A DNA stretch of 64,000 nt, from NCBI GenBank assembly GCA_947169285.1, contig CAMVPB010000004.1, forward strand, positions 1-64,000, written 5' to 3'. Under the pieces are notes generated by a model. That model made no database searches, was not told the origin of the DNA, and worked only from the letters and a program-made list of their open reading frames with translations. How positions within the stretch are numbered: position 1 is the first letter of the stretch; each line of letters begins with the position of its first letter. Below, piece after piece: positions 28,039 to 38,822 of the stretch. The translations under genes were made by a program, and so were the position numbers. Source of the DNA: an uncultured bacterium. GTDB taxonomy: Bacteria > Bacillota_I > Bacilli_A > RF39 > UBA660.

Positions 28039-29331
28039 CTACTCCATTACATATGGTTCCTCTTTTGAACCATTACCACTAGATATTGTTATATTTGGAT
28101 TTAAATATATAACAGGTCTAATATTCTTATTTTTATTAGATGAATCTAAATAAACTGTTTTATCTGATCCAACTGTATATATAACATCTTTTTTAGAATC
28201 AGATGGTGTTAATGTAAATACATTTTCATATTCTAATAATCCAATGTCATTTATATTAAGTAAACCAACGTATGATTCAACGCTATTTTTATAAATCGAA
28301 TTATAATCATAACCCTCTTCGGAAGTAAATAAGCCTGTATACCATTTGCCTTTGACCATCTTTTCTTTATCAGATGAAGAAAAACTATTATAATAATCTC
28401 CATTTAAATATTTAAATAATTTAGAACTACTAAAAGTATTATATTTTTTATCAAATATTCTTTTATTTTCTAAAACACCATCAAGAACTACTTTTGTTCC
28501 TATATCATCTTGATCAATTATTTTCCATGTTTTATTATTAAAAGACACATATTCATTTATGAATTTTTGATTTAAAACATTAAGTTTTCTTTCGCCAATA
28601 ATATATGGGGACTCAACACTACCATTTCCCTCACTATAACTAACTTCATTTGATAATGTAATGACCGGTTTTATTTCGTACTGGTGGGTTACTTTTGTCT
28701 TTTTAACTTCACCATCGCTATTTATATAATATTGAGATTCATCTGACACATTACTTAACCAATATTCAACATCACTTTTAATAAAACCTTCAATTCCTCC
28801 TGTTATTTGATAATCTTTTATAGAAGGTATACCAATTAAATATTCTTTAACATTTTCACATGTAATATTTTCCATATTAGTTATATTGTCTAAACACACT
28901 TTTGTTTTTGTTAAATAAGAATCAGGACTTTCTAAGTTTCTGTAAACAACACTTTTTTCATCATTTAAATATTTACTTATAAAAGATTCTTCAAAAGGTG
29001 ATGAATTTGTTAAAACAGAAGCATTTTCTGTAGACACTAATCTTATTTTTCCATCTTCTGATATTTTTTCTATTCTCCATAACATTCCAGAATATTTAAC
29101 ATAATTATTATTATATTTATAATTATAAACATATTCATCATCTAATTTACTTAAATCATTATTAGTATATGAATTAGTAATAATCTTTTTATAAAGCGGT
29201 ACTTGTTCAATTTCTTCCCAATCAGAATTGGTTGAGTATATCTTATAATAATGAATTAATCTATACCCATAAAAGCCTATACAAGCTAATATAAATAATA
29301 TACTAAATATTTTAAATAACTTTTTACCCAT
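28039..29331 (-). CDS. Membrane-anchored extracellular protein with two DUF6273-like modules
   Basis: N-terminal TM; duplicated pattern PVITLS...YSEGNGSVESPYIIGE and PVIYLN...ISSGNGSKEEPYVME. Confidence 0.6.
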   Translation of the reverse strand: MGKKLFKIFSILFILACIGFYGYRLIHYYKIYSTNSDWEEIEQVPLYKKIITNSYTNNDLSKLDDEYVYNYKYNNNYVKYSGMLWRIEKISEDGKIRLVSTENASVLTNSSPFEESFISKYLNDEKSVVYRNLESPDSYLTKTKVCLDNITNMENITCENVKEYLIGIPSIKDYQITGGIEGFIKSDVEYWLSNVSDESQYYINSDGEVKKTKVTHQYEIKPVITLSNEVSYSEGNGSVESPYIIGERKLNVLNQKFINEYVSFNNKTWKIIDQDDIGTKVVLDGVLENKRIFDKKYNTFSSSKLFKYLNGDYYNSFSSSDKEKMVKGKWYTGLFTSEEGYDYNSIYKNSVESYVGLLNINDIGLLEYENVFTLTPSDSKKDVIYTVGSDKTVYLDSSNKNKNIRPVIYLNPNITISSGNGSKEEPYVME

Positions 29332-29447
29332 ATCAAAAACCTCTACTTTAAAAAGTATACCATTATACTTAGATTTTCACAAGTTAAAAATAACTTTTTA
29401 TTAATAATATGTCTAAATATTTACTTTTATTTACATAATATATTAGT

Positions 29448-30650
29448 ATGAAAAAAATAATAAATAATTTTCTTTACATAATAATTGTATTATTTCCAAT
29501 AATAGATTTAATATCATCTTTTAATATAAGATATAATTTAAAATTATATTCTCCAGGAATAATAATTCGTGGTTTATTTTTTCTTTATATAATTATTTAT
29601 ACTTTGTGTAGCAAAAAAATAAATAAAGATATAAAGAAGAAAGTAATTATATATTATACAATATCAATAATATTTTTTATTATATTTATTGTATTAAAAA
29701 TTAAATCAAATATTAGTTTATATAATTTTTTAAATGAACTAAAAATGTTATTTAAATTTTGGTATTTCCCTATAACTTTAATATTTTTAAAAAATTATGA
29801 TTACAATGCAAAAAAATTATTTCATTCATTAAATATAAATACATTAATCTATGTATTATGCATTATCATTCCGTTAATCACTAATACATATTTCAATTCA
29901 TATTCTTCTATTTATAAAGGTATTGTGGGATGGTTTTATTCTGCAAATGAAATTGGGTCAATGTTATCCATAAATTTACTACTTTTATATTTAAATTTTA
30001 AAAACAAAAAAAACATACTATTAATTATATTAAATATATTTTCTTTAACTTTAATAGGTACCAAAGTATCATTGTTTTCCTTAATAATTATAACAATATC
30101 TATGTTTTTACTTTTTACAAAAAAATATAAAGTTAAATCAAAAGAATCAATTATATCTTTTGCAATTGGATTAATTTCTTTAGTATTTATATTATTTAAT
30201 AATACTTCATATGACATATTTAAAAGAGTATCGCTAAATCAAACTGCATTTAAAAACTATGATGATAATTATATTAGTATTTTATTAAGTAATAGAGACA
30301 ATACATTAATTAATAAATATAATGATTTTAAAAATAAAAATTTATTAATAAAAACATTTGGGATGGGATTTATAAATAATAATGAATGCAAAAGCATAGA
30401 AATGGATATATTTGATATATTATTTAGTTATGGTTATATAGGTTTTATTATATACTTTATACCATTAATTTATTATTTATCAAAAATTAAAAAATCGTTT
30501 ACAATAGATAAACTAATATGCATATTTGGAATTCTTTTGTCTTTATCAATTTCATTTATATGTGGTCATACTCTATCTGCTCCATCAGTTAGTATTTATA
30601 TTTCTATATTTATAAGTTTGTTATCAAAAAATATCAAAGTTAACACATAA
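29448..30650 (+). CDS. O-antigen ligase/Wzy-like polytopic membrane protein
   Basis: About 10 hydrophobic segments, ligase/polymerase-like loop; only plus-strand CDS in the polysaccharide locus. Confidence 0.65.
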   Translation: MKKIINNFLYIIIVLFPIIDLISSFNIRYNLKLYSPGIIIRGLFFLYIIIYTLCSKKINKDIKKKVIIYYTISIIFFIIFIVLKIKSNISLYNFLNELKMLFKFWYFPITLIFLKNYDYNAKKLFHSLNINTLIYVLCIIIPLITNTYFNSYSSIYKGIVGWFYSANEIGSMLSINLLLLYLNFKNKKNILLIILNIFSLTLIGTKVSLFSLIIITISMFLLFTKKYKVKSKESIISFAIGLISLVFILFNNTSYDIFKRVSLNQTAFKNYDDNYISILLSNRDNTLINKYNDFKNKNLLIKTFGMGFINNNECKSIEMDIFDILFSYGYIGFIIYFIPLIYYLSKIKKSFTIDKLICIFGILLSLSISFICGHTLSAPSVSIYISIFISLLSKNIKVNT

Positions 30651-30660
30651 CTTTGATATT
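30630..30660. terminator. Bidirectional terminator between convergent genes
   Basis: 12-bp perfect inverted repeat ATATCAAAGTTA-ACACA-TAACTTTGATAT. Confidence 0.8.
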
Positions 30661-30673
30661 TCGGTTATCCACA

Positions 30674-31786
30674 TTAAAGTTTAGTTTTATATTTTTTTAT
30701 TATGGCATCTGCTATTCTTTCACTTGCATGTCCATCACCATATGGGTTTTTTGATTGTGCCATTTTATTATATTCATTAATATCAGTTAATAATTTCATT
30801 GTTTCTTCGTATATTATTTTTTCATTAGTTCCTACTAATTTTAATGTACCAGCTTCTATTCCCTCTGGTCTTTCTGTTGTATCTCTTAATACTAATACTG
30901 GTTTACCAAGTGATGGTGCTTCTTCTTGAATACCTCCACTATCTGTTAATATTATATAAGATTTATCCATAAAATTATGAAAGTCAAATACATCTAATGG
31001 TTCAATTAATTTTACTTTCTTAGAACCTTCAAACACCTCATTTGCAATTTCTCTCACTTTTGGGTTTAAATGTATTGGATAAATAACTTTTACATTTGTT
31101 GTATCATCTACTATTCTTCTAACTGCTCTAAATATATTTCTCATATTATCTCCAAGATTCTCTCTTCTATGAGCTGTTAAAAGAATTAATTTATCATTAT
31201 CATCTAACCATTTTAATTCTGGATGATCATATTTTTTTGATACTGTTGTAGACATTGCATCAATTGCAGTATTACCTGTTACATATATTTTTTCTTCCTC
31301 TATATTTTCTTTTAGCAAATTTTCTTTGCTAACATTTGTTGGGGCAAAAAACATATCAGTCATGCAATCTACCATTTGTCTATTCATTTCTTCTGGATAT
31401 GGTGAATACTTATTATTTGTTCTAAGGCCAGCTTCTACATGGCCAATGTCAACTTGATTATAAAAGGCTGCTAATGCTCCGGCAAACGAAGTGGTTGTAT
31501 CACCATGGACTAAAACAATATCTGGTTGTACTTCTTTTATTACATATTCAAGGCCTTCTAATACTCTTGATGTTATTTCAGATAATGTTTGTCCTTGTTT
31601 CATTATGTTTAAATCATAATCCGGCTTTATATTAAAAACCTCTAATACTTGATCTAACATTTCTCTGTGTTGTGCAGTTACGCAAACAATACTCCTTATT
31701 TCTTTCCTTTTTTCTAATTCTTTTACAAGAGGTGCCATTTTAATAGCCTCTGGTCTTGTTCCAAATATACTTAATACTTTTATCAT
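30674..31786 (-). CDS. wecB: UDP-N-acetylglucosamine 2-epimerase (non-hydrolysing)
   Basis: IFGTRPEAIKMAPLV, HGDTTTSFAGALAAFY, VEAGLRT, LTAHRREN, DSGGIQEEAPSLGKPVLVLRDTTERPE. Confidence 0.95.
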   Translation of the reverse strand: MIKVLSIFGTRPEAIKMAPLVKELEKRKEIRSIVCVTAQHREMLDQVLEVFNIKPDYDLNIMKQGQTLSEITSRVLEGLEYVIKEVQPDIVLVHGDTTTSFAGALAAFYNQVDIGHVEAGLRTNNKYSPYPEEMNRQMVDCMTDMFFAPTNVSKENLLKENIEEEKIYVTGNTAIDAMSTTVSKKYDHPELKWLDDNDKLILLTAHRRENLGDNMRNIFRAVRRIVDDTTNVKVIYPIHLNPKVREIANEVFEGSKKVKLIEPLDVFDFHNFMDKSYIILTDSGGIQEEAPSLGKPVLVLRDTTERPEGIEAGTLKLVGTNEKIIYEETMKLLTDINEYNKMAQSKNPYGDGHASERIADAIIKKYKTKL

Positions 31787-31787
31787 A

Positions 31788-32918
31788 TTACTCTCCTATA
31801 TACTTATCAAAATAGTTTTCCTTTATCTTATTAACTATTCTTTCATTAACGTGCCCATCGTTCATGTAATTGTATTTTTTATTAAAATTTTTTAATTGCT
31901 TTCTATATTTTTTCTCTATTTCATCAATATTTTTTATAGAATCATATAATTCATTTTCTGTTTTAATAATTGGTCCAGGCAAATCTTTTTTATAATCTAA
32001 ATAAAATGCCCTATATTTTAAATATTCATCTATATCATACATATAAAATATTATTGGTCTTTCTAATATAGAATAATCAAATATTGTTGATGAATAATCT
32101 GTTATTAAAACATCTGATATAGTTAATAACTCTATTATATCAACTCCACTGTAATTGTAAAAGTTATCTGGTAATTTAGTGATTTTCAAAGATTTAGCAA
32201 CCAGTGGGTGTAAACAAATAATAACATTTACATCTTTATTATCTTTTAAGCTTAATATTGGTAACTCATAATTATTATTATCTAAATTATTATCTCTAAA
32301 TGTTGGAGCGTAAAGTATAGTCTTTTTATTTTTAAGTAAATTATATTTCTTTTTTAGTATTTCTATTTCTTTTTTATTTAAATTAACTAAATAATCAGTT
32401 CTACACATTCCAAATTCTTCAATTGGTTTATTAAATCCAATAGATGTTTTCATTGTAGAAGCAACATACTTTTCTGCTGCAAGAAAGCAATTGCATTCTT
32501 CAATATATTCAAGTGGTTTTCTTTTATCTATTGGAAGTTTATCCTCAATATCGTACCCACATTTTTTAAACTCTCCTGCTCCATGCCACAACTGTAAATA
32601 TATTTGATTTTTTTTCTTTTTTAAAATTGAACCATTAAAATGACTTCTTATCCAATATTTAGAAGTTGCTAAGTCATAGAAATATCTAAACGTCCTAGAA
32701 TATGAACAATCTTTTTTATCTACTAAAGATATATCTGTTTTTTTACTTATTAACCATCTTGTTTCAAATTCATCTGGGCAATTGTCCTTTATATATTTAT
32801 ATAAAGCATAAGGATTACCATCTATTTTATCTGGTGAACTTTGAAATATTATTTTATTATTTTTAACTTTAAATATTTTAAAAAATAAGTTAAACAAATT
32901 AATTAGTATTTTTTTCAT
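31788..32918 (-). CDS. CDP-glycerol glycerophosphotransferase (TagB/TagF-like)
   Basis: LQLWHGAGEFKKCGYD, LYAPTFRDN, LITDYSSTIFDYSIL. Confidence 0.92.
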   Translation of the reverse strand: MKKILINLFNLFFKIFKVKNNKIIFQSSPDKIDGNPYALYKYIKDNCPDEFETRWLISKKTDISLVDKKDCSYSRTFRYFYDLATSKYWIRSHFNGSILKKKKNQIYLQLWHGAGEFKKCGYDIEDKLPIDKRKPLEYIEECNCFLAAEKYVASTMKTSIGFNKPIEEFGMCRTDYLVNLNKKEIEILKKKYNLLKNKKTILYAPTFRDNNLDNNNYELPILSLKDNKDVNVIICLHPLVAKSLKITKLPDNFYNYSGVDIIELLTISDVLITDYSSTIFDYSILERPIIFYMYDIDEYLKYRAFYLDYKKDLPGPIIKTENELYDSIKNIDEIEKKYRKQLKNFNKKYNYMNDGHVNERIVNKIKENYFDKYIGE

Positions 32919-32960
32919 ATTACCTCTACATTTTTATATTTAATTTTGATTAGATCACAT

Positions 32961-33650
32961 CTATCTAATATGCTTTCTATAAAATTCCGCTTTCTTTTTA
33001 GTTGTTAATCTCAATTTTAAAAAGGTTGCTATTTTCTTTTTAAATCCTTTTTTGCCTTCTAACCATGTTCCTGTAAATATATGAATTGTTTTTGAATTAA
33101 TTGATGGATTACATAAAACATCATCTTTATAAACTTTTATTCCATCATTTAATATTTGTTCTATATTACCTTTTTTACAACCATATTCATTAATTAATAT
33201 ATTTGACACAGAAATTGTATTATTATTTTCAAAATCAAATTTATATGCATCTATTTCATCATAATAATCTAATAGTTTTTTTATAAATGGATGATGTGGT
33301 TCTGCTCCAAAAACTGCAGTAAATGGATAATTAGGATGTTCATATCCAACAAAAGCTTTATTATCTAATAATTCTTTTAAATCATCTAAAACTAATACAT
33401 CTGTATCTAAATAAATTCCACCATAGTTATATATCGCATACATTCTTATATAATCACTTACATAAGCCCACTTTTTTGCTTTATAAGCAGCTTCTACAAA
33501 TGGATGAGAATGTATATCAAAATTTGATTCATTCCATTCAATAATTTCATAATCTTTTAAATGCTTCTTCCAGGTTTTCATACACATTTTTATATTATTA
33601 GGTTTTTCTTTTCCACCAACCCAAACATAATGAATCTTCTTTGGTATCAT
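32961..33650 (-). CDS. GT32-type glycosyltransferase
   Basis: IPKKIHYVWVGG...YNYGGIYLDTDVLVLDDL. Confidence 0.9.
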   Translation of the reverse strand: MIPKKIHYVWVGGKEKPNNIKMCMKTWKKHLKDYEIIEWNESNFDIHSHPFVEAAYKAKKWAYVSDYIRMYAIYNYGGIYLDTDVLVLDDLKELLDNKAFVGYEHPNYPFTAVFGAEPHHPFIKKLLDYYDEIDAYKFDFENNNTISVSNILINEYGCKKGNIEQILNDGIKVYKDDVLCNPSINSKTIHIFTGTWLEGKKGFKKKIATFLKLRLTTKKKAEFYRKHIR

Positions 33651-33660
33651 AATTCCTCCA

Positions 33661-35169
33661 CTATCTTTTTATTCTATTTACTATTAGTATTTTAAACTTA
33701 TTTGAAACATCTCTAAAATCTTTTGAAAATATATAAAATGCTATAAACAATATTAAAAGCAATACTATTCCATATATAATAGCAAGTAAAATCCAAGACA
33801 AAATATTATTAATATTTATAAATGTAGCTAATTTACTTAATATTAATGAAATCATAATTGTAAATAATGCTACTATAAAATATTTTATAAAATATTTTAT
33901 ACATGAAATATTTAATACTTTTTTATAAATATAATAAGGCATATACCAAAATGTTGTTATCAACATAGAAATTGTAGTTGCAATTAAAATACCCACTAGT
34001 CCATATTTAACTACTAACAATAGTGATAAAACCAAGTTAACTATTGCTTCTAATAAAACTATTACTTTTGTTTCTTTAAATAAGCCTTTACTATTCCTAA
34101 AAATATTTAATGGCTTTCTAGCAATTACAATAAAGAAGTTAATTACTAAAAATATAAATGCTAAATTATTTATTAAATATTTATCTCCAAGCCATACTTT
34201 ACCAACAAAAAGATTTCCAAGAACAAATACCATTGAACTTAAGAAAGAAGCCATAAATAAGAATGATATATTCATTTCTTCAAATAATTTCATCATGTTT
34301 GATTTTTCATCTTTATATATTGAATTACCAAAACTTGGCGATATAGCTGAGCCAATCATATCTATTATATCTGTTAAATACTTAGTTAAATAATTATATG
34401 ATGAATATATTGTTACAAGTAATGGTGATAAAAAAGATGATGTTATAATTATATCTGTATTATAATGTATTGCTTCTGAAATTCTGTGCCAAAACAAGTT
34501 AGACACCCCTTTTAAGTTAACTTTTTTAGTTGGTTTATCTTTAAGCCAAGGATATTCTCTAAATATTTTTTTATTAGTAATAAAATATGTTAAAAATCTT
34601 GTAAGTATTTCAACAGCTAGAATTATTATATAATCAAAACCTAGATATATTAAAACTATATCTACAATGTATTCAAATGCTTTCATTGAATAAAATCTTA
34701 AATTTGCTTTATATGCTTTTTGATCTGCCTCAATTACAGATTTAGGAGCCATCATTAAATAATCAACTGCATTCTTTAATAAAAATAATAAAAATACAAA
34801 TTGCATATAAAATAGTGATAAATTATTGTTAGTAAATACCTTTAAGAAAAATGATAATATTACGCCTATTCCTAAAATTATTAAAGCTATTTTTTTTAGC
34901 AAAGATTTTGCTGAATTATAAATATTTACTATTTCTTTTTTATCATCATTAGCAAAACACTTATAATATAATTGAATAATATAAGTACCAGCTCCAGCTT
35001 CTGCTAAAGAAAGATATATAAATATCTGATAAAAAAGTGTATTTAAAGCATACTTTTCATCACCTAAAAATTTTACAAAAACACTAACACGCAAAAAACC
35101 TAGTAATAATAATATTACATATGGAATTATACTAGTAATAAAATTTTTAATACTTTTTTCTTTTCTCAC
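33661..35169 (-). CDS. Wzx-like polysaccharide flippase
   Basis: 502 aa, 12-14 TMs, MATE/Wzx-like layout. Confidence 0.85.
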   Translation of the reverse strand: MRKEKSIKNFITSIIPYVILLLLGFLRVSVFVKFLGDEKYALNTLFYQIFIYLSLAEAGAGTYIIQLYYKCFANDDKKEIVNIYNSAKSLLKKIALIILGIGVILSFFLKVFTNNNLSLFYMQFVFLLFLLKNAVDYLMMAPKSVIEADQKAYKANLRFYSMKAFEYIVDIVLIYLGFDYIIILAVEILTRFLTYFITNKKIFREYPWLKDKPTKKVNLKGVSNLFWHRISEAIHYNTDIIITSSFLSPLLVTIYSSYNYLTKYLTDIIDMIGSAISPSFGNSIYKDEKSNMMKLFEEMNISFLFMASFLSSMVFVLGNLFVGKVWLGDKYLINNLAFIFLVINFFIVIARKPLNIFRNSKGLFKETKVIVLLEAIVNLVLSLLLVVKYGLVGILIATTISMLITTFWYMPYYIYKKVLNISCIKYFIKYFIVALFTIMISLILSKLATFININNILSWILLAIIYGIVLLLILFIAFYIFSKDFRDVSNKFKILIVNRIKR

Positions 35170-35220
35170 AATTTATCCTCATATAAAGTATATCATGACT
35201 AAAATAGTATGTAAATTATA

Positions 35221-35931
35221 CTATTTTTCTTTTTTTACTTTTAGCATGAATTTTATATTATTATTATAAAATCTTTTTAACCTTTTTGGTTCTGTAACTA
35301 TTCTATATAGCCACTCCAAATTTAATTTTATAAATAATTTAGGTGCTCTTTTCTTAGAACCACTTATTACATCAAAAGAGCCACCCACTCCAATAAACAC
35401 TCCTTTTTTAAATTTATTTAAATATTTATATATTAGTTTTTCTTGATTAGGTATTCCAAGAGCAACCATAACAATATCTGGCTTTAATTTAATTATATTT
35501 TCAAATACTTTATCTTTATCTTTTACATAGCCATTTTCCGTTCCAACTAAATCAATACCTTTATATTTACTAGATATCACATTTTTCATTCCATTTATAA
35601 CATCTTGTTTACTTCCAAATAAATATACTTTCTTTTTATTGTTAGATGCATATTTTAATAAATGCTCACACACATCAAATCCAGTAATTCTTTCTTTAAT
35701 ATTTATTCCTAACATATTAGCTGCTTTAACTATCGCAATACCATCCGGAATAATTATATTACTTGAATCATTTAACATTTTATTTATTTCTTTATCAGTT
35801 TGTGCATAAGTCAAAGTTTCAGGATTAGCAGTTATAATAAAAGTTTTTTCATCTTTAGTTATCCTTTTATCTAATAATTTCAAAAATTCTTTGTTAGTAC
35901 CTTTATATATTTTATCAATTAATTCTTTCAT
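35221..35931 (-). CDS. WecG/TagA/CpsF family glycosyltransferase (GT26)
   Basis: IIPDGIAIVKAANMLGINIKERITGFDV; GVGGSFDVISGSKKRAPKLFIKLNLEWLYR. Confidence 0.93.
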   Translation of the reverse strand: MKELIDKIYKGTNKEFLKLLDKRITKDEKTFIITANPETLTYAQTDKEINKMLNDSSNIIIPDGIAIVKAANMLGINIKERITGFDVCEHLLKYASNNKKKVYLFGSKQDVINGMKNVISSKYKGIDLVGTENGYVKDKDKVFENIIKLKPDIVMVALGIPNQEKLIYKYLNKFKKGVFIGVGGSFDVISGSKKRAPKLFIKLNLEWLYRIVTEPKRLKRFYNNNIKFMLKVKKEK

Positions 35932-35935
35932 TTCA

Positions 35936-37072
35936 TTACCTACTTTTTATAAGATTAATCCACTCATCTTTTACGTTATCAAGTAAAAATCTTTTACTAA
36001 ATTCATACCCTTTTTCAGAATAGTTCTTATATTTCTTTGAATCTTTTAACAAATTAATTATTTCATTTGCCATTTCTTCTTTATTTCTATTGTTAATTAA
36101 TACTCCATTATCCTTTAATAATTCTCTTGCACCTGAAGCACTATCAAAAGCAATACATGGAAGTTTATGACTCATAGCTTCAATTAAAACAAGTCCAAAC
36201 GATTCAGTAAATGAACTCATTACATATATTTTAGATTTTGATAAATACTCGGAACACTTTTTAAAATCTAAAAATCCTAATAATTTAATATTTTTATCGA
36301 GTTTTAATTCATTTATTTTATTTTCTAAATTCTCCCTTTCGCTTCCATCACCGATTAAATATAGTTTAATATTCTTGTTAACACTTTTGATGATATTAAT
36401 AACATCTATTAAATCAGAATATCCTTTCTCTTTGGATAATCTTCCTATGCTTATAATTGAATTTGCCTCTTTTCTCTCTTTTGTAATAGGCATAGAATCA
36501 ATTACATTAGGTATATATACACACTTACAATTTCTTAAATTTTCTTTTATATAAATATCCTCTAATTGTCTAGATACAACAACTAAATAATCAAAATTAG
36601 TAATTGAATTTATTAAATTTTGTTTATATTTATCTGTTGGATAATTATGTTCAGTAGCAATCTTTACATAATTATTGTTTATTAAATAATTATTTATAAT
36701 TGTGTTATGAAATATTCTAGTTGTTATAACATATTTACTATCTATTTTTTTAATTGCTCTAATATTTCTAATATATTTTAAAAATAATACTTTAATATTT
36801 TTAAACAAATATTTAAAAATATTTAAGACATTTAACTCTTTTATAGATTTTTTCAATTCTTCTCTACAAGGCCCTTCGTTAATTAAATATGTTATTTTTA
36901 CTTTCTTGCTAAAATCAAAAGCTGGTTTTTCACCTATTTTATAAGTAGATATTATTTCTATTTCATAATCTTTTTCTAGCATTTTACACAAAGAGGATAA
37001 ATATTTTTCTACACCACCAGTACTTAAATGTAAAGCAAGAATTGTAATTTTATTTGGATTTAACTTTATCAT
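35936..37072 (-). CDS. GT4 family glycosyltransferase
   Basis: ISIGRLSKEKGYSDLI, ESFGLVLIEAMSHKLPCIAFD. Confidence 0.9.
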   Translation of the reverse strand: MIKLNPNKITILALHLSTGGVEKYLSSLCKMLEKDYEIEIISTYKIGEKPAFDFSKKVKITYLINEGPCREELKKSIKELNVLNIFKYLFKNIKVLFLKYIRNIRAIKKIDSKYVITTRIFHNTIINNYLINNNYVKIATEHNYPTDKYKQNLINSITNFDYLVVVSRQLEDIYIKENLRNCKCVYIPNVIDSMPITKERKEANSIISIGRLSKEKGYSDLIDVINIIKSVNKNIKLYLIGDGSERENLENKINELKLDKNIKLLGFLDFKKCSEYLSKSKIYVMSSFTESFGLVLIEAMSHKLPCIAFDSASGARELLKDNGVLINNRNKEEMANEIINLLKDSKKYKNYSEKGYEFSKRFLLDNVKDEWINLIKSR

Positions 37073-37075
37073 ACT

Positions 37076-38245
37076 TTAGTCCTTTCTAGTTATTTTAACG
37101 TCCTTATTTATACATAAAAATCTTAATAAATTTTCTACATCTTCTATATTTATATTTTTACTAATAATTATTTCATCAAATCCATTGTACATTTCATTTA
37201 ATAAATTAATATAAAACTTAGAAATAGTTTTATTTAATATTTTTTTATTAAATGTTCTTAAATCAGATCCAAGATATTTCTCTTTATCTATATTTTTTAA
37301 TTCTATTTTTCTACACTTATAGTTTTTATAGAAATTATAAATAGATTTTAAAAACAAATTACTATTTATTTCTTCATCAGTAAATCTTTTTCTTAAAGTA
37401 AAATAAATTATTTTTGATTTATAATTACTATTTGTTTTTTTCCTAAAATAAACAGGTATAAATAAATTTCTTATTTTTAATTTATTAAAAACTTTAAATA
37501 AAAAATATTGTACTTTAAATAATGGAATGTAATAATTTGAAAGCAAATTACAAAGTACTCTTAATTCGCCATTTATTACACATAGTTTACCTAAATCATT
37601 ATTTATGTAGTTCCCAGAAAAAACTCTATATTTAAAAAAATTAAAATTAACTTTTTTTATATTTAACATTTTGTCATTATCAATATCCAACCAAAAAGGA
37701 CCATTCCAAGTTAAATAATTTTTATAAACTTTGTTTATAAAAATCTCTCTCTTACAAAAACTAAAATCACAATATAAATTTCTACCTAAATTTAATATAA
37801 CTTCAGGTATTATACTTTTTCGTTTTTTATAATCATATATTTTAATTACACCATTTAGATTATCTTTTTCATCTATTACATCTAAATTAGATATAATAGC
37901 ATCATATTTTTTATGTTTTAACAAATAATCGTTAGCTTTTTCTAAAACATTATCATTTAAAATATCATCAGAATGACATATGTATATATAATCACCTTCT
38001 AAATATTTAATAACATATTTAATTGCATTTAATTGATCAGAATTTTCTTTGTAAAAGTAATTTATTTGATTGTTTTTATCATATTCTTTTTTAAAATCTT
38101 CAACTATTTTTTTAGTGTTATCTGTAGATCCATCATCAACTATATATAGTTTAAAATTTTTATAACTTTGATTTATTATTGATAATAAACTTCTCTCAAT
38201 TGTATCTGAATCATTATAAGTGGGCATTATAATATCAAATCTCAT
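37076..38245 (-). CDS. GT2 family glycosyltransferase
   Basis: DIIMPTYNDSDTIERSLLSIINQSYKNFKLYIVDDGSTDNT. Confidence 0.92.
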   Translation of the reverse strand: MRFDIIMPTYNDSDTIERSLLSIINQSYKNFKLYIVDDGSTDNTKKIVEDFKKEYDKNNQINYFYKENSDQLNAIKYVIKYLEGDYIYICHSDDILNDNVLEKANDYLLKHKKYDAIISNLDVIDEKDNLNGVIKIYDYKKRKSIIPEVILNLGRNLYCDFSFCKREIFINKVYKNYLTWNGPFWLDIDNDKMLNIKKVNFNFFKYRVFSGNYINNDLGKLCVINGELRVLCNLLSNYYIPLFKVQYFLFKVFNKLKIRNLFIPVYFRKKTNSNYKSKIIYFTLRKRFTDEEINSNLFLKSIYNFYKNYKCRKIELKNIDKEKYLGSDLRTFNKKILNKTISKFYINLLNEMYNGFDEIIISKNINIEDVENLLRFLCINKDVKITRKD

Positions 38246-38246
38246 A

Positions 38247-38774
38247 TTATTTTCTCCTCTTTATAACTTTAGCAGGATTACCAGCAACTACGGAATATTT
38301 TTCAACATCTTTAGTAACTACACTTCCAGCACCAATAATAGTGCCATCACCTATTTTTACTCCAGGAAGAATTATAACATTTGCTCCAATCCAAACGTCA
38401 TTACCAATGATTACTTCTTTTTCTTCATCAAATCCTTGAAATATCATTGGTTTATCTAAATCACATTTATGATTTTTTGTATATATTGATACATTAGGCC
38501 CCATCATAACATAATCGCCTATTATTACTCCAGACTGAACTAATGAATTTATACCTAATCCAGAATAATTACCTATTATAATATTAGGAGAAAATTTAGC
38601 TCCCTTTTCAATATCAACACTTTTACCACATTTATTAATTATTCCTCTTGTTAATAAAGTTCTGAATTTCCCACTAAAAAATGAAAAAGGACTATGAGAT
38701 TCAGGCAAATGTTTAGCAATAAAATGATATAAGAAATAACAAATGCCTCTAATTATTTTTTTCATTATAATCAC
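38247..38774 (-). CDS. Left-handed beta-helix acyltransferase
   Basis: Hexapeptide repeats; [34 protein letters not shown]. Confidence 0.92.
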   Translation of the reverse strand: MIIMKKIIRGICYFLYHFIAKHLPESHSPFSFFSGKFRTLLTRGIINKCGKSVDIEKGAKFSPNIIIGNYSGLGINSLVQSGVIIGDYVMMGPNVSIYTKNHKCDLDKPMIFQGFDEEKEVIIGNDVWIGANVIILPGVKIGDGTIIGAGSVVTKDVEKYSVVAGNPAKVIKRRK

Positions 38775-38795
38775 TTTCTTTCTAAATAATATTAT

Positions 38796-38822
38796 AGCAA
38801 AAGAAAAAGACTATTTCTAGTC
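38796..38822 (-). terminator. Terminator of LCP gene
   Basis: AGACTAGAAATAGTCTTTTTC hairpin on minus strand, overlapping the stop. Confidence 0.6.

Noticed and set aside
29345-29371. AAGTATACCATTATACTT hairpin between divergent genes as a terminator or operator
   Set aside because: Short A/T palindrome in AT-rich DNA; no gene ends there and no supporting pattern.
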